Source: Parietaria judaica (taxonomy: Eukaryota; Streptophyta; Magnoliopsida; Rosales; Urticaceae). From it: DNA of 64,000 bases. Each line of letters begins with the position of its first letter. Position 1 is the first letter of the stretch. A program made the position numbers and the translations under genes. The DNA lies in assembly GCA_954871525.1 (NCBI GenBank), contig OX940861.1:8602842-8666841 (forward strand). Reading direction: 5' to 3'. Below the pieces are notes generated by a model. That model was not told the origin of the DNA. It ran no database searches and worked only from the letters and a program-made list of their open reading frames with translations. Shown piece by piece: positions 45,840 through 58,180 of this stretch.

Positions 45840-46434
45840 GTCTTTTCACCGTTTTAGCTCATTGGATTTGGCGCGAAGGGAATCATGTAATTAATGAGGT
45901 TTGAATTATATGATAATAATATTAATACCCATTAATTACATATTATCCTATTCTTTTATAAAGATGTGATCAATTAGAAAGGGTAACTAACCATGTATAG
46001 AAAGATACACATTCATGTGTGTTTATCTAAGCTTCCCTAAGCCAAGAATTCGAACACCTTGTTCCAAGAGAGAGGAGGTCGAATTCTCTAGCACCCGTGA
46101 AGTTCTTGCTCGTGTTCTAATTGTCTTTGAAGAGCTAGTATTCCTAGAAGGTATTTTTCGGTCCTAAAGGCGTTCTGTTTGTCAACGTGGTGAACTAATT
46201 AGAGGCCGAACACTTGAGTGGCTCGTGATCGACGTAGAGTGAAGAAAAAGGCTAGGCACATCATCTCAAGGCCTGGAAATCCCGTTCGTGATTGAAGATA
46301 AGGAAGCGTTCTGTAGAGAATTTATTCTCAACCGGTATGTTTTGATTAAGTTTAATTATCTAGATTATTATTAGTTTCTACGAATTCTGGAAATTCCGCA
46401 TCCGGGATATGTAAGATCCTAGAAATACCCAACA
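45840..46434 (+). mobile_element. Copia-type 5' LTR (left boundary unresolved)
   Basis: Ends AAATACCCAACA directly before the primer-binding site. A possible TATA box CTTTTATAAAG lies at 45952-45962. The TG start was not identified, so the left coordinate is approximate. Confidence 0.55.
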
Positions 46435-46435
46435 A

Positions 46436-46449
46436 TGGTATCAGAGCCA
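46436..46449 (+). other. Retrotransposon primer-binding site
   Basis: TGGTATCAGAGCCA, complementary to the 3' end of initiator tRNA-Met, one base after the LTR end. This shows that 45.8-49.2 kb belonged to an LTR retrotransposon on the plus strand. Confidence 0.85.
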
Positions 46450-46929
46450 ATTATTTGGTAACTAGCTACTATTGGATATTCCGGTTTAGAATTATTCATT
46501 ATGTTTGATTAGAGATTCTGGAAATTTAGTGGGAGCGTTTTGGGTCAAAATAATTTTATGAAAATTAAATTTTCAAAATTATGAAATTACCTATTTTACA
46601 AATCTCGATGATTTGGCCGTGAATACACCAAAGTGGTGACGACGCTCATTTCCAAGCGCCGCCGCCACGACGTCACATTCACGGCCATCAGAATATTGGC
46701 CGAAACCCTAAGCATGAAACCCTAGGGTTTAAGGGACGTGGCGCATTTTATTTAGCCCTCAAGGCAAGCCCACGGGCTTGGATTGCTCCAGGCCCAGACC
46801 CACGTCCAAGACCATGGGCTCACAGCCCGCGGGCTGATGCCCAACCCATGCCATGCCCATTTGGGCCTTTCCTCGCCCACGGGCTTTTCCCAGTTTGGGC
46901 AGCCCACGAGCCAGTCAATGGGCTGGCCC

Positions 46930-47803
46930 CAAGGTTTAAAATACCGCTTGCCGTTTTCGTTTAGCATTTTCCGTTTTACGGATATATCGCTTGCCGATGG
47001 GTATGTCGATGGGCAAAAGGGAAAAAAAGGGCATGCCGCATACCGCATTTACCGCACTTTTCGCATGGACATACCGCATTTACCGCACTTTTCGCATGGA
47101 TATTTTGTAAAAAATATTTGAGTATTTAAGCACGATATTTATATAGGTTCAAAACTACATATTTAATAAATACAAGACATAATTGTATACAACAAAACAC
47201 ATTTGTAACTTAAATATGTAGGTGAAATGTATAATATTAAGTCACTTTATTAGTTTAAGTGTATAATATTAAGTCAAATTATTATGTGAATTGAATATGT
47301 ATGTTAATTAAGTGTGTAATATTAAGTGAATATGCATGTTAATTGTATAGGTTTAATATTAGTTGAAGTGTATAATATTAAATGAATATGTATATTAAGT
47401 GTATATGTATGTTAGGTGAAGTTAATATGTATGTTAAGTGTATAATATTATTTGAAGTGTGTAATATTAAGTTAAATTATTAGGTGAAGTGTATGTGTAT
47501 GTATGTTAAGTGTGAATGTGTGATATTAGTTGAAAACAAAAAGTCCCACATTGATAGATGACAAGAGTTTGTTGATGTTTATATACCAAATATTAGAGAC
47601 AAGGGCTTGGGCCCTTAGGGTCATAGGATTTTGTGGATGGGGGAGGACTCACACAAATGTTACACAACACGCGCGCGCCGCCGCCGCCCGACCGGCCGGG
47701 CGGGGTGGGGTGGGGTGCTCTTGTGTGAGTATAATTATTTTTGCCGAAAGTTGCAAAAAACGACAAGAAATTTCGTTCGATTTTCGCGACATTTCGCACC
47801 TTG
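46930..47803. mobile_element. hAT element, second copy of the 1768-5986 family
   Basis: An 874-bp uninterrupted copy with exact 8-bp TSD GCTGGCCC (46922-46929, 47804-47811). Termini are CAAGGTTTAAAATACCG and TTTCGCACCTTG. It carries the same AT-rich TTAAGTGTATAATATTA repeats and GC-rich patch (47660-47720). Inserted in the leader of the copia element. It gives the unbroken reference for the interrupted copy at 1768. Confidence 0.92.
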
Positions 47804-47811
47804 GCTGGCCC

Positions 47812-48829
47812 GACCCACGACCCATGGGTCGGACTAAGTCAACTACCCAGGTTAAAATTTTCAACCCGATTCGTGACCCGACCCAATATTTTTTATAAAA
47901 AACTAATTATGTCGTCGGTTAGGCCCAAATCTCTTGGGACCGACCCGCGACCCAAAGCCTTAAGCGGGCTTGGGTTTTGACCCAAGTCCAAGTCGAGGCC
48001 CACCTTTTGGTGGGCCTCGGCTAAACCCTTTTGCACTTTTAATTCGGTAAACTAATTTTAAGGATTTTAATTATAGTAATTAGAGTAAGCAACCATTTAT
48101 TTTTCTGAAAAACTAATTTATGAAATTATACCTCATAAGGAAATCATGAGATTTTAATTGTCTCTTTCTTACTTTTGATTAATCTTTTAAATTATGTTAA
48201 ATGTTCTAGAAATAATCATGTTAGCAAATTAGAAATTAAAATATCATGTCGCAATATATGTTAAAGTGGTTTAACTACGAATAATGTTAGAAAAAATTAT
48301 GATTTTGTTTAATTACTTTATCAATTTATTAAGTTATGATTATTAATTGAATAAATTAGAATCATTAAGATTTATTAGATAAGTCTTTAATTAGCACAAC
48401 CTCGTCAAGCTCTCGATCGTTCTGGATAGACCTACCTGGGTAGGATGGATATCGGTTCGAATTTGAGAAGGCGCGAAGGACGCTTACCTAGTCCTCCGAT
48501 TTTAGAGCACGGTGGTGCTTGACCAATGAACTCTAATAGGATTAGGTAATTGGAGATGTTAAGGTCTTTTTCGAATCTTAGGAAACCCTAATAGGATTAG
48601 GCAACTGAGAACTTCTTAGATCTTTAAAAGAGTTAATAATAAAAGGGTAGTTTTATTCCATAGCTAAATAAAGATTACATGAGATATAAACTCTATGTCA
48701 ATTATAATAATGTCATATGAGGGTTATTGTATTTATTATTAATGACAAATAGCATTATTAAAAGTCCTTTAGTGCTATTATGTATTTATGCTCAATTAAC
48801 AAGTTTGCTAATGTTATTAGGCTTTCATA
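47812..48829. other. Copia element leader, non-coding
   Basis: Sequence between the hAT insertion and the gag remnant. The first 200 bp are GC-rich with GACCCG/GGGCC words, then AT-rich with a GGATTAGGTAATTGG repeat near 48540-48610. No gene. Confidence 0.4.
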
Positions 48830-49198
48830 ATGGTTATGGGAGTAAGGAGAGTGGTTTTGAAGGTAACAAAGATGAACCCGCTACACTCTGCGAGCTTTGA
48901 TGATTGGTATAAGAATATGAGGAGTGTTCTCTCCGAAGAAAATTTGTTGCATGTGGTAGAAAATGTTCCAGTAGAGTTCCCCGACCTACTGGGAGGTCAA
49001 AAAGACCGAGATACTTACACCAAATATGTTGGTCAGTTTCTTGATGTTTCTGAACTAATGCTCGGATCCATGATACCATCAATTAGAGAGGAGTGCGAGT
49101 CTTTTGAGCCCTATCGCATGGTAAGGTTCTTAGAAAGAAGATACGGAGACCTCAACAAGTTTAAGAAGTTCCAGATCACCCCAATCCAGTCAACATGA
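48830..49198 (+). pseudogene. Copia gag remnant
   Basis: A 122-aa frame with the N-terminal gag pattern of plant copia elements: FDDWYKNMRSVL at residues 24-35, then a conserved helical block (DVSELMLGSMIPSIREECES and EPYRMVRFLERRYGD). It stops after about a third of the usual gag, and no zinc knuckle, protease, integrase or reverse transcriptase follows. It lies downstream of the LTR end and PBS at 46434-46449. Part of a truncated retrotransposon, not a host gene. Confidence 0.75.
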
Positions 49199-50893
49199 TG
49201 CCACGTGACATTCGACTTTAAAATAGTAGATAAAAGACTAGGTGCCTTACAATTCCAGAGAATGAGAATTTTACCATGCACAAAAAAAGGATAGGAAGTT
49301 ATCGATGACAATGAAAAAACTATTGAAACTTTTATCATAAAATGTCAAAGGGCTTCTAGAGCTGACACGTGACGATGGTTAACGAAAATGGACGGACAAA
49401 TGACGGAATCGAATTGACGAGAGAAAATGAGCGTTCGCAAATTTTACTATCCACAAAAAAAAAAAAAAAAATTATCGATTATAATAAAAAAATTATAGAT
49501 ACTCTTGTGATTATCTCTTGTTGATTTAGTTTTGCTTTGTTCGAGCATTGAGGGTATTAATTTACACTTTTCATCTATCTACTGCACCGCTTTAATACGA
49601 TTTTAGTAAAATATTAAAGACTTCCAAAAAGAGTAATTGATATTTGATAGTAATGGTCCTTTATCTACGCTTGTTAGTGATATTTGGCTTTTAGTTTTTG
49701 GCACAAAGGCCCCTTATACTTTTTTGAAGTAACAGATTTACCAACTACAGATTAAAAATGAGGGGAAAAATTAGCAAAAAATAATAATATAGACTTTTAT
49801 TGCTTATTGAGCGAGAACTAAATCAATATCTACGAGCAATTTCGAAACCTATAAATCAATAGATTAAAAATGAGGAAAAAAACTTATTAAGCGAGAATTT
49901 TTTTGATAAAGTTAAAATGTAAAATCACAATAGAAGTTGAAATCTAATATGTCTTCAATTAAGAGGTTTACTTCCATGTTAGTAGAAGATTTTTGTTGGA
50001 GGAGTTGAGCCGTCTTTTTTTAGTCGGTTCATCTAGATTTTGAGGTAGCGTTGTGACTGAATCGAACAAAAGGTAATCGTTAGAAAAAATAACCGCCCTA
50101 TCAAAATTTTTTCTCATCTCAAACTCACGATTTTTTTTTTTGAATAGCTTATTACAACAATTTTAAATCTACAAGAAGACCAAAATCCGGGGTAAGAAGA
50201 TTATCTGAAGCTCAATGAGGACGTTTCTCGGCTTCTTGAGTTGGTGTTGTTGAAAAAAAAAAAGACTTCAAATGGAGAATTTATCCAACCGTCTACAAAA
50301 TATTTAACTTGTGGTAACACACGACATATTCGAAGTTTTTTTTCTTCTTTCAATTTAGTATGTTACTATGTTTCACCTATTATGCAGGTCTTCCATTAAT
50401 ATACTAGATTATCAAACTTTCATCTTGATAAGTTTTTTTAGATGACATCTTTTGTAATTTTTAACAAGTAATATACTAATATTGAATATTCTTAAAAATA
50501 AAAAAAAAAAAAAAAATAAGGGGACATTGATGCGAAAAGTTAGAAATCTGAGGGTATTAGTGTCATTACGAAAAAAGACAAAGAGAAATAATAAAGCAAA
50601 ATGGTAAAAAAGAATCATAATAATAAACAAATCATAGCGTAAGGACGCTGTAATTATTCTAGTTTAGTAATCTCAGCGAAATCTGCAAAAAAGCTTTCTC
50701 TCTCCGTCGTTTTCTTCATCTTCCATTATCAGCACCGAACAAAAGAGAAGAGAGAGAATAAAAGTCGCAAAAGGGAGAGAGAGAGAGAGAGAGAGAGAGA
50801 TCAGCTAGAGAGAGAGAGAGAGAGACTGAGTGAAACTGTGGAAATCCTTCCCAGCTTCGTTCGTTTTCAGGCAAAAAGCTTGGAGCTTTGTTA
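49199..50893. other. Intergenic and promoter of the PP2A subunit gene
   Basis: Left part AT-rich with poly-A runs (49455-49472, 50499-50516). A short piece near 49370-49415 (GACGATGGTTAACGAAAATGGACGG) resembles inner parts of the Mutator-like elements. The right part is a leader with (GA)n at 50775-50800 and 50807-50825. Confidence 0.45.
50775..50825 (+). repeat. (GA)n microsatellite in the PP2A-B leader
   Basis: Two GA runs broken by TCAGCTA. GA/CT runs in leaders are common in plant genes and can bind BBR/BPC proteins; that role here is inference. Confidence 0.7.
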
Positions 50894-50929
50894 ATGGACG
50901 ATGACGATGAGCCGATGCTAATCTGGTGA
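50894..50929 (+). promoter_or_regulatory. uORF upstream of PP2A-B
   Basis: An 11-codon uORF, MDDDDEPMLIW and stop, ends 140 bp before the main ATG at 51070. It lies in the leader after the GA repeat. The acidic, compact peptide and position make it worth comparing with other species. Confidence 0.45.
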
Positions 50930-51069
50930 CGAAGCTTTTCGCTCCGGAGTCGGATAGGTTCTCGCGGGAGGAACGGATTCGCAGATCGCCTCTTGCTTCG
51001 TCGATTTCGCTGCTCGGCTCGCGGATTTGTGCGGCATCGAGCTTCCGAGTGTTGCTGTCGGATTTGCCA

Positions 51070-54000
51070 ATGAATGGCGGCGGGGAAGGCGCGGCGGCTA
51101 CGGCGGCGCCGCTGGAGTGGAAATTCTCTCAGGTGTTCGGAGAACGCTCGGCGGGAGAGGAGGTCCAGGAAGGTAACGGCTTCTTCTCAGATTTGCTCGG
51201 TTCCTTGCGAATTAGGGATTTGTCTGATTGCTGATCTCGTCGATCGAGTTTTTTCTATTGGTCTTTATTACTGTGTCAATCGGATTTGGTAGGAAAAAGT
51301 TGCTTATCGCTTGGTCTGTTTCCCGTGACGAAATGCACACTGGTTTCTGCTCTTGCCTTTTCCGTGACTTTGATGTGGATTCAATGCGTCCTTCGATTTG
51401 GAAGCTATGATTATTATAGAAAAACAAGCGAATAGTGTTTCTGGGATGTTTTATGTGGGCATTTGAGTGACTATTAGATCAAACAATCTTCTGTTTTGCT
51501 TTCAGTTCATTGCAAATAAGTGTAAACACACGCGAATCATCGTTTTTGCTCTATTTTCACGAGGCTTTAGAGTTATCTTCGCGATTTTTGGTTCTACTTG
51601 CAACTTTTATTGTGAACTGACAAGTGGGGAATTTGAAGAGCTCACATAAAATGTTTGGGGTTTGGAGGTTAGTTTGCTGCACGAATTCACTTGAGTGACG
51701 GGGCGTAAGTTTCAAAGTTAGTTTGGAGGAGAGTTGCTATTGTGCTTGGAAGCGTGTGCTTTTAGTTTGTTCACTTTTTTACCCTTGAATCTTCTGTTCG
51801 CAGTTGATATTATATCCGCCATTGAGTTCGATAGATCTGGGAACCACCTAGCTACTGGGGACCGCGGTGGAAGGGTGGTTCTGTTCGAAAGAACAGACGT
51901 CAAGGACGTAAGTCTCTTCACCACTTAACATTTTTTTGGCATTATGTATTATTCGTTACAGTTATAAGTTACAATGTTGTTATACTATATGCGAATTATG
52001 ATGTAGCATGGCGGAGATAGGAAAGATTTGGAGAAGATGGACTACTCAAACAGTAGGCATCCTGAGTTCCGTTATAAAACCGAGTTTCAAAGTCACGAGC
52101 CTGAGGTATGTATTTTTATTCTCTGCATTCTTAGTATAGAGTTTTGTTAATCTTTTCCTACAATCTGAAATAATGATTGTTTCGTCTCATTTTGTCTTGT
52201 TTGAATATCAGTTTGACTATTTAAAGAGTTTGGAAATTGAGGAGAAAATCAACAAGATCAGATGGTGCCAGACAGCGAGTGGTGCTCTATTTCTTCTCTC
52301 AACTAATGACAAAACCATAAAATATTGGAAGGTAGAGAATATGCATCTGAACTTTTCGTTTTTGAGCTGACTTCTGACTTTTCACCCTTAAGTAATGGCA
52401 TCACTCGTTGTTAATTTATTTCCAATTAAATTTACTATTTCTATATCGCATTCTTTTGATGTTCCATTTTTTTTATAATGTTTATCAGGTCCAGGAGAAG
52501 AAGGTCAAAAAAGTATGTGAAATGAATTTGGATCCCTCAAAATCTATGGGAAATGGTCCTGCAAGCTCCAAAGATTCCCTGACTAACGACTGGTGTAAAG
52601 AGAAACTGAACAACGAAGCTTCATTTCCATCTGAGGGTTTTCCATCCCTAAAATTACCCACGGTAGTTGTATTCATCCCGACCTATAATACAGCACATAA
52701 TTATATGACTGTAGAGCTGTTAAAGATAACGGAATTATTATTAGCTGCGATGCATTAATTTTCAAATTATATTATATGGTTCTTAACACCACATCCGTTT
52801 GCGGGTTTCAGGTCACTCATGAAACAAATCTTGTGGCTAGATGTCGAAGAGTCTATGCTCATGCTCATGATTATCATATCAATTCGATTTCAAATAACAG
52901 GTGGGTTTGCAACTTCTTCATTTCTCATTATATGTTTAATACTTGTAGTTGGTAACATATGCAGTATTTGAGAATATATACTTTATGGACTTCTAATGAT
53001 GGACCTTGATTTATCCTTTATATTTGCAGTGATGGCGAAACCTTTATATCTGCTGATGACCTTCGCATAAATCTTTGGAACTTAGAAATTAGCAATCAGA
53101 GTTTTAACATTGTTGATGTGAAGCCGTCAAACATGGAAGATCTAACTGGTAGAAACATAGCAACCGATTTTCACTTTTTAGTTACGGATTTTTTTTCTTA
53201 GATTTTTTTTTTCCCCTGGTGGTTATATATCAAGTTACTGATACTCGAATTTACATTTATACTTGTAGAGGTGATTACTTCAGCGGAATTTCACCCCAGT
53301 CACTGTAACACTTTAGCGTATAGTAGCTCAAAGGGCTCGATCCGTCTAATTGATCTGAGGCAATCAGCGCTGTGTGATACTCACAGCAAATTGTAATTCT
53401 CTCTGAACTCCTGTATATTGGAATTATATTAAAATTCTTGAGCCGATTTTGTTCGTTCGACGTGACTTTATTCTGACCATTCTGTTTAACTGATACAGAT
53501 TTGAGGAACAGGAAGCACCTGGTTCTAGGTCCTTTTTCACTGAGATTATAGCCTCAATTTCAGATATTAAGTTTGCCAAAAATGGACGACACATGCTTAG
53601 TCGTGATTACATGACTCTTAAGGTTAGTATTTTTTTTGTTTCCCACGATTTCTCGTGTGGAAGTCGTGATTTTTATTTTTCTGTCATAAGCTCCTTTTTT
53701 TTGTAACGTATTATCTAGTTCTTAGAGAATGTAGTTATTTTATTTTCTCTATTCTGAAAATAGCTGTTAATACTTAATAAGATGAAGAAAGATAACAAGT
53801 TAAAGAAATCTGAGATTTAAGCAGGTTTGGCATTTACATATTTCCACACAATCATTTTGCACATTTTTTTGTTTCCTTCCCCAGCTCTGGGATATCAATA
53901 TGGACTCGGGTCCGGTTGCAACTTTCCAGGTTCATGAACACTTACGACCGAGGGTAATTTTTCTTTCAAATGTTTATCACCGGGATATGATTTTATTTTT

Positions 54001-55051
54001 TAATTTTTTTAAATAATTCGACCACAACCTTATCGCAAGGGTTTCGACGAAAAAAAGCAATTATTTATTTGTTGTTTACTTGGACAGCTGTGTGATCTGT
54101 ACGAAAATGATTCTATCTTCGATAAATTTGAGTGCTGCCTGAGTGGAGATGGACAGCGAGTGGCAACGGGTTCATACAGGTCTGCTCTACATTGCCGTAA
54201 AATTAGAATGAAATCTATAAATATAATGTATATGCACGGTGCATATGTTCTGAAGCGTTTAATTTTTTTTGGGACTTTCCAGCAATCTGTTCCGCGTATT
54301 TGGTTGTTCTGAAGGTAGCACAGAAACATCGACATTAGAAGCAAGCAAAAACCCAATGAGGTATATTTCCGGAGTATGATTAAATACATTAATCAAGGTC
54401 TCCTCAATATCTGAAGCTGGCGTTCGTAATAAAGTGATTTGCTAGCGTGACATTGTTGGTTTTTGTCCATGTTCTTCCAGGAGACAAGTTCAAAATCCGT
54501 CAAGACCCACAAGATCACTGAGTAACCTTCCTCGTGTTCTGAGGCGAGGTTTGTGTATTCATGAAACGTTTTCTTTTTACTTTTTTTTAAATCTTTTATT
54601 ATTTCATTTAAACTAGATAGTTGCAATTGCAACTATTTTGCCTTCACCGTTGAATAATCGACGATGTCAAATTTAAACTACATCGAATTGCACGTGACTT
54701 ACAATTTGATGAAAATTGTCGATTTTTAACGATTAATAGAAAATGCTATCATTTACAAATATGTAGTTGAACCGTGCCACAACGGCAAGTTCAAGGGACA
54801 TGAATTATTATTTAAATAATTATGTTCGTGTACTACATTTTCGTTTCCGAGTATTTCATGATTATAGTGTTTATTAACAATTTGTTTACTTTTCTTTGCA
54901 ATTCAAACTTGAAGGTGCAGACAACTCCGGAGCCGACGCGAATGGAAATACATTTGATTTCGCGACGAAGTTGCTTCATCTCGCGTGGCACCCCTCTGAG
55001 AACTCGCTGGCCTGTGCCGCTTCCAATAGCCTTTACATGTACTACGCATAG
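51070..55051 (+). CDS. PP2A regulatory subunit B (B55), WD-repeat protein
   Basis: Fourteen coding exons: 51070-51172, 51804-51907, 52007-52105, 52212-52331, 52489-52662, 52812-52900, 53030-53148, 53269-53392, 53499-53622, 53885-53953, 54088-54179, 54283-54360, 54481-54548 and 54915-55051. They total exactly 1500 nt, 499 aa, close to the about 500-513 of Arabidopsis B-alpha/B-beta. The N terminus [20 protein letters not shown] leads into [20 protein letters not shown], the first blade of a seven-blade propeller. Further hallmarks are [60 protein letters not shown] and the C-terminal [20 protein letters not shown]. It would target the PP2A A/C core to substrates in cytosol and nucleus. Introns 1 (631 bp) and 13 (366 bp) are the longest. 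Complete, with no defects seen. Confidence 0.95.
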
Positions 55052-55588
55052 AGCTAATGGAAAAGGCGGGTTTACCCATGTTCCTCTTCAGTAGTTTTGA
55101 AGCTGCCAATTTTACCAGAAAATCCAATATCCTTTAAGAAGACTAACTTTCTAGGTCAGGCCAGTGTAAATTTTCTCAGAAAAAACACCAAAGCCTCGTC
55201 TCTCTCCTCCGCTCGGGCTCAACGGTTATCGTCAATACTCGGGTCTTCGACCGTGTACTATTTAATCAGACTTAGTATAAGGGTTGCGAAAGTTGTTTTG
55301 ATTTTGTTGTTCTCTTTCCGTCTAACCATTCTTTTCCACTCGTCAGAATGTGCTGATTTGTAATGCTCTTCATTCTTCCGCCATTGTTAGGAGGGGCTCC
55401 TGCAAATCATCCTTTCAGCAACTGTTTCTTTTCCGGATCCGGATTTTTGCTTTCCATTAGCTTAAGTTTTTTATTCTATTTTATTTTATTTTATTTTAGT
55501 TTCCTTCGTTGCAAGTGTTTTTTTTTAAAGGTTTCCATTTCCTTAAATCTAAGAATTACGGTGGTGGAAGCCTGCTAATACTCTCTGT
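55052..55588 (+). other. PP2A-B 3' UTR and intergenic DNA
   Basis: T-rich sequence without further coding exons; a TTTTATTTTATTTTA run at 55478-55498. The last 8 bases, 55581-55588 (CTCTCTGT), are the TSD of the next element. Confidence 0.4.
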
Positions 55589-56271
55589 TAGGGGTGAACA
55601 AACGAGTCTTCGGTTCGGTTTTCATAACTATTTATACAGATTACCGCATTTTCGGTTTTTTCAATTTTAAAACCGAAAGCCGCACTATTGAAGTTTAAAA
55701 CCATTTTTACCAATTACCGCTATATCGGTTTTAAATTCGGTTTAAATTCGGTTTTAACCGCATTTTGACAAGATGTTATATAATCATCGTATATTTGAAA
55801 AATCAAATTACTATTAGATAATCTAAAGTAAGAAAATAATTAGTAATGAACAAATCGATTAAATTAAAAATAATGGAGTCAATTCTCTTACGGCTTTTAT
55901 TCATTATTTTTCAAACGGAAAGAAATAATTGCAATAAAAACACACTATTTAAAATAAAATAAGACTAAATGAATCAATGAATGAAAAATTCATGCCAAAA
56001 CATTATTATATAGATATTAAATTCTAAAGGCCAAACATTTATCTATTTTTAAATATATAAAATATTTAAATTTATTATCGGGGTTAATCGGTAATCGGTA
56101 GCGGTTTTTATCGTGAAAACCGTAACCGCTACCATTTAGCAAAAAGCGGTAGCGGTTTAAACCGCATTTTTTGGTATTTCAAAAAAAGCATAAATTTTCG
56201 GTAGTGAAAAAATCGGTAAATTAATGTTATCGGTTTTAGATTCGGTTTAGGGTCTTTTTTGTACACCCCTA
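55589..56271. mobile_element. Simple-word hAT, AACCGC type
   Basis: Ends TAGGGGTGAACAAACG and TTTGTACACCCCTA with exact 8-bp TSD CTCTCTGT (55581-55588, 56272-56279). The 683-bp body has AAACCGCTACCG- and CGGTTTTAAACC-type words near both ends and AT-rich sequence between. Confidence 0.9.
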
Positions 56272-56279
56272 CTCTCTGT

Positions 56280-56803
56280 TGAATAAAATGGTTATAGTTC
56301 GTTAGTTTTTTATTTTGAAAGATTTCCTTCATATATCTCTCTCTAGCTCGATGTGAAATTTCGTGCACAAAAATATAATTAGAAAACGGAAATTATTTAT
56401 GTATGTGATTAATATAGTTACAGGTAATTAAAAAGATCAAATGCAACCGTATCTCTTACACGGCTACATACTAATCTGCCTGTCTAAAAATTATTCACCT
56501 TATGGAACGTCTATTGCTTTTCACACTGATATAACAAGCGGAAAATTTAATTAGTGGTCATTGACAAAAATACCGAGAGATAAATTTAACATTCATATAT
56601 TGATATATTCTTCACCGATCAAATAAATTAACGATTTCTCGGAATAAATTATATGATATAAGCTTATTTCTTTCCAATAATATGCAATTTGATTAGAACG
56701 TTTTTTTTATTCTCTGATACAACTAAAAGGCTCAAAAACGACAAGTCTAAAGTTGAAAGTTGAAACCAATGAAAAAATTGATGGAGACCGAAGTGACACT
56801 GAC
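56280..56803. other. Intergenic AT-rich region
   Basis: No gene or bounded repeat recognised. It ends with the TSD ACACTGAC (56796-56803) of the next hAT. Confidence 0.4.
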
Positions 56804-57549
56804 CAGTGGCGGATCCAGGAATTCTGAATAGGGGGGGCCGAAAAAATTTCATTGACAAGTACACATAAATTTACGGGTTTTTTTTTTCGACATTTCATTT
56901 TACATCCGTTGTTATCATAGCTCTTTCTTGTATATGTATATATATGATATACAAATAAATTATTTGTCATTTTCATTTGCAAGTCGAAATCTGTCTTAAA
57001 AAATTTATTTTACAGATTTTTATCTATAAGCATTATATTAATTATTAAGTATACTTTATAATGAGTATATAAAAAATTATTATTTATTAAGATATTAATG
57101 TCCTTAATAGTTAATACCTTGAATACATGAATGATAGTAGTCAGCTTAGTAATTTCAAAATATAAGGGTACATCTGTAAATTAAAAAACTACAAGTAAAA
57201 AGTTGTCATATTTGGTGTAAAAATGAAGGATAAAATAATAATAAACGTTATGTTTAGGTAATAATTTCAAGGTTGAAGGACAAAATTGTAATCTCCCTAT
57301 TAAATCTTCTTCCTCATCCTTCCGAGAGATATTATCGTCTTCATCCCCGAAGATACACAGCTCGACCTCGACGTCAATGGCGGAATCGAGTTTAGCTTAT
57401 GAAAACGCATAAAAATGGAGGGGGGCCGCAATGCTAAGTTTAGAGTATTATAGTGTCGCCGGAGTGGACCGAATAGTCGAACACCATTAACATCGGAAAA
57501 GCAAGGGGGGGCCACGGCCATCTTAAGCTTGGCCGTGGATCCGCCACTG
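56804..57549. mobile_element. hAT element, CAGTGGCGGATCC type
   Basis: A 746-bp element with ends CAGTGGCGGATCCAGG and GGATCCGCCACTG and exact 8-bp TSD ACACTGAC (56796-56803, 57550-57557). Inside the ends are GGGGGGGCC (left) and GGGGGGGCCACGG (right). No transposase domain recognised. Confidence 0.88.
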
Positions 57550-57774
57550 ACACTGACAAGTAAAAAAAAAAAAAAAAAGCTTAAAACAAAAGGACGACAA
57601 CAATTAGAAACGAGGCTTCATAAAATACGAAAATGAAAACAAATTATTGTAACAGAAACGAGGCTCAACAAAATACGAAAATCCCACCTGGAGAGCCAAA
57701 CAGACAAATAATAGTCACCATTGAAAATAATAACACACCGAACCTCTCTCCTACAGTTTTTACAACTCAACGCT

Positions 57775-58140
57775 ATGGCTCTCGTGAGTCGTGACCAGGA
57801 CCTCGTCGCGCCTGCCTCTCCAGCTGGCGGCGCAGCGCTTGGGCCACTCGCTCCTCCACTCCGCCGAGAGCGGGAGCGGCTGCCCACGCGCGGGCGGATG
57901 TTCTGGGCGCGGCGCGGCTCGAGCGTCGAAGGTGGACGATTTTGTGAACTGGGCGCGGCGCGGCTCGATGTGGCCGATGACGTTCGGGCTTGCCTGTTGC
58001 GCCGTTGAGATGATGCACACCGGCGCCGCGCGCTACGACCTTGACCGGTTCGGGGTCCTCTTCAGGCCCAGCCCTCGCCAGTCCGACTGCATGATCGTCG
58101 CCGGAACTCTCACCAACAAGATGGCTCCGGCTCTGCGCAA
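57775..58140 (+). pseudogene. NDUFS7/PSST (complex I 20 kDa Fe-S subunit) first-exon fragment
   Basis: The frame ending at 58140 encodes the well conserved core [16 protein letters not shown], then [20 protein letters not shown] with the Cys-Cys pair of the N2 cluster, then [20 protein letters not shown] and [13 protein letters not shown]. The only upstream ATG with a leader (57775, MALVSR) is in another frame, so one frameshift (near 57791-57795) breaks the mitochondrial targeting region. Exon 1 ends CTGCGCAA|GTATG, the donor expected after ALRK. The remaining exons (YDQMPEPRWV onward, with the other cluster cysteines) were not found within the next 6 kb. The retained donor argues for a DNA-level copy, not retroposition. 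In a working gene the product acts at the quinone site of mitochondrial complex I. Confidence 0.8.
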
Positions 58141-58180
58141 GTATGATCTCTCTCTTAATCTCTCTCACGAGAAGTGTTGA

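Noticed and set aside
57721..58020. Plus-strand frame [10 protein letters not shown]... and GC-rich minus-strand frames
   Set aside because: Shadow frames of the NDUFS7 exon; only the frame ending in MAPALRK shows family conservation.
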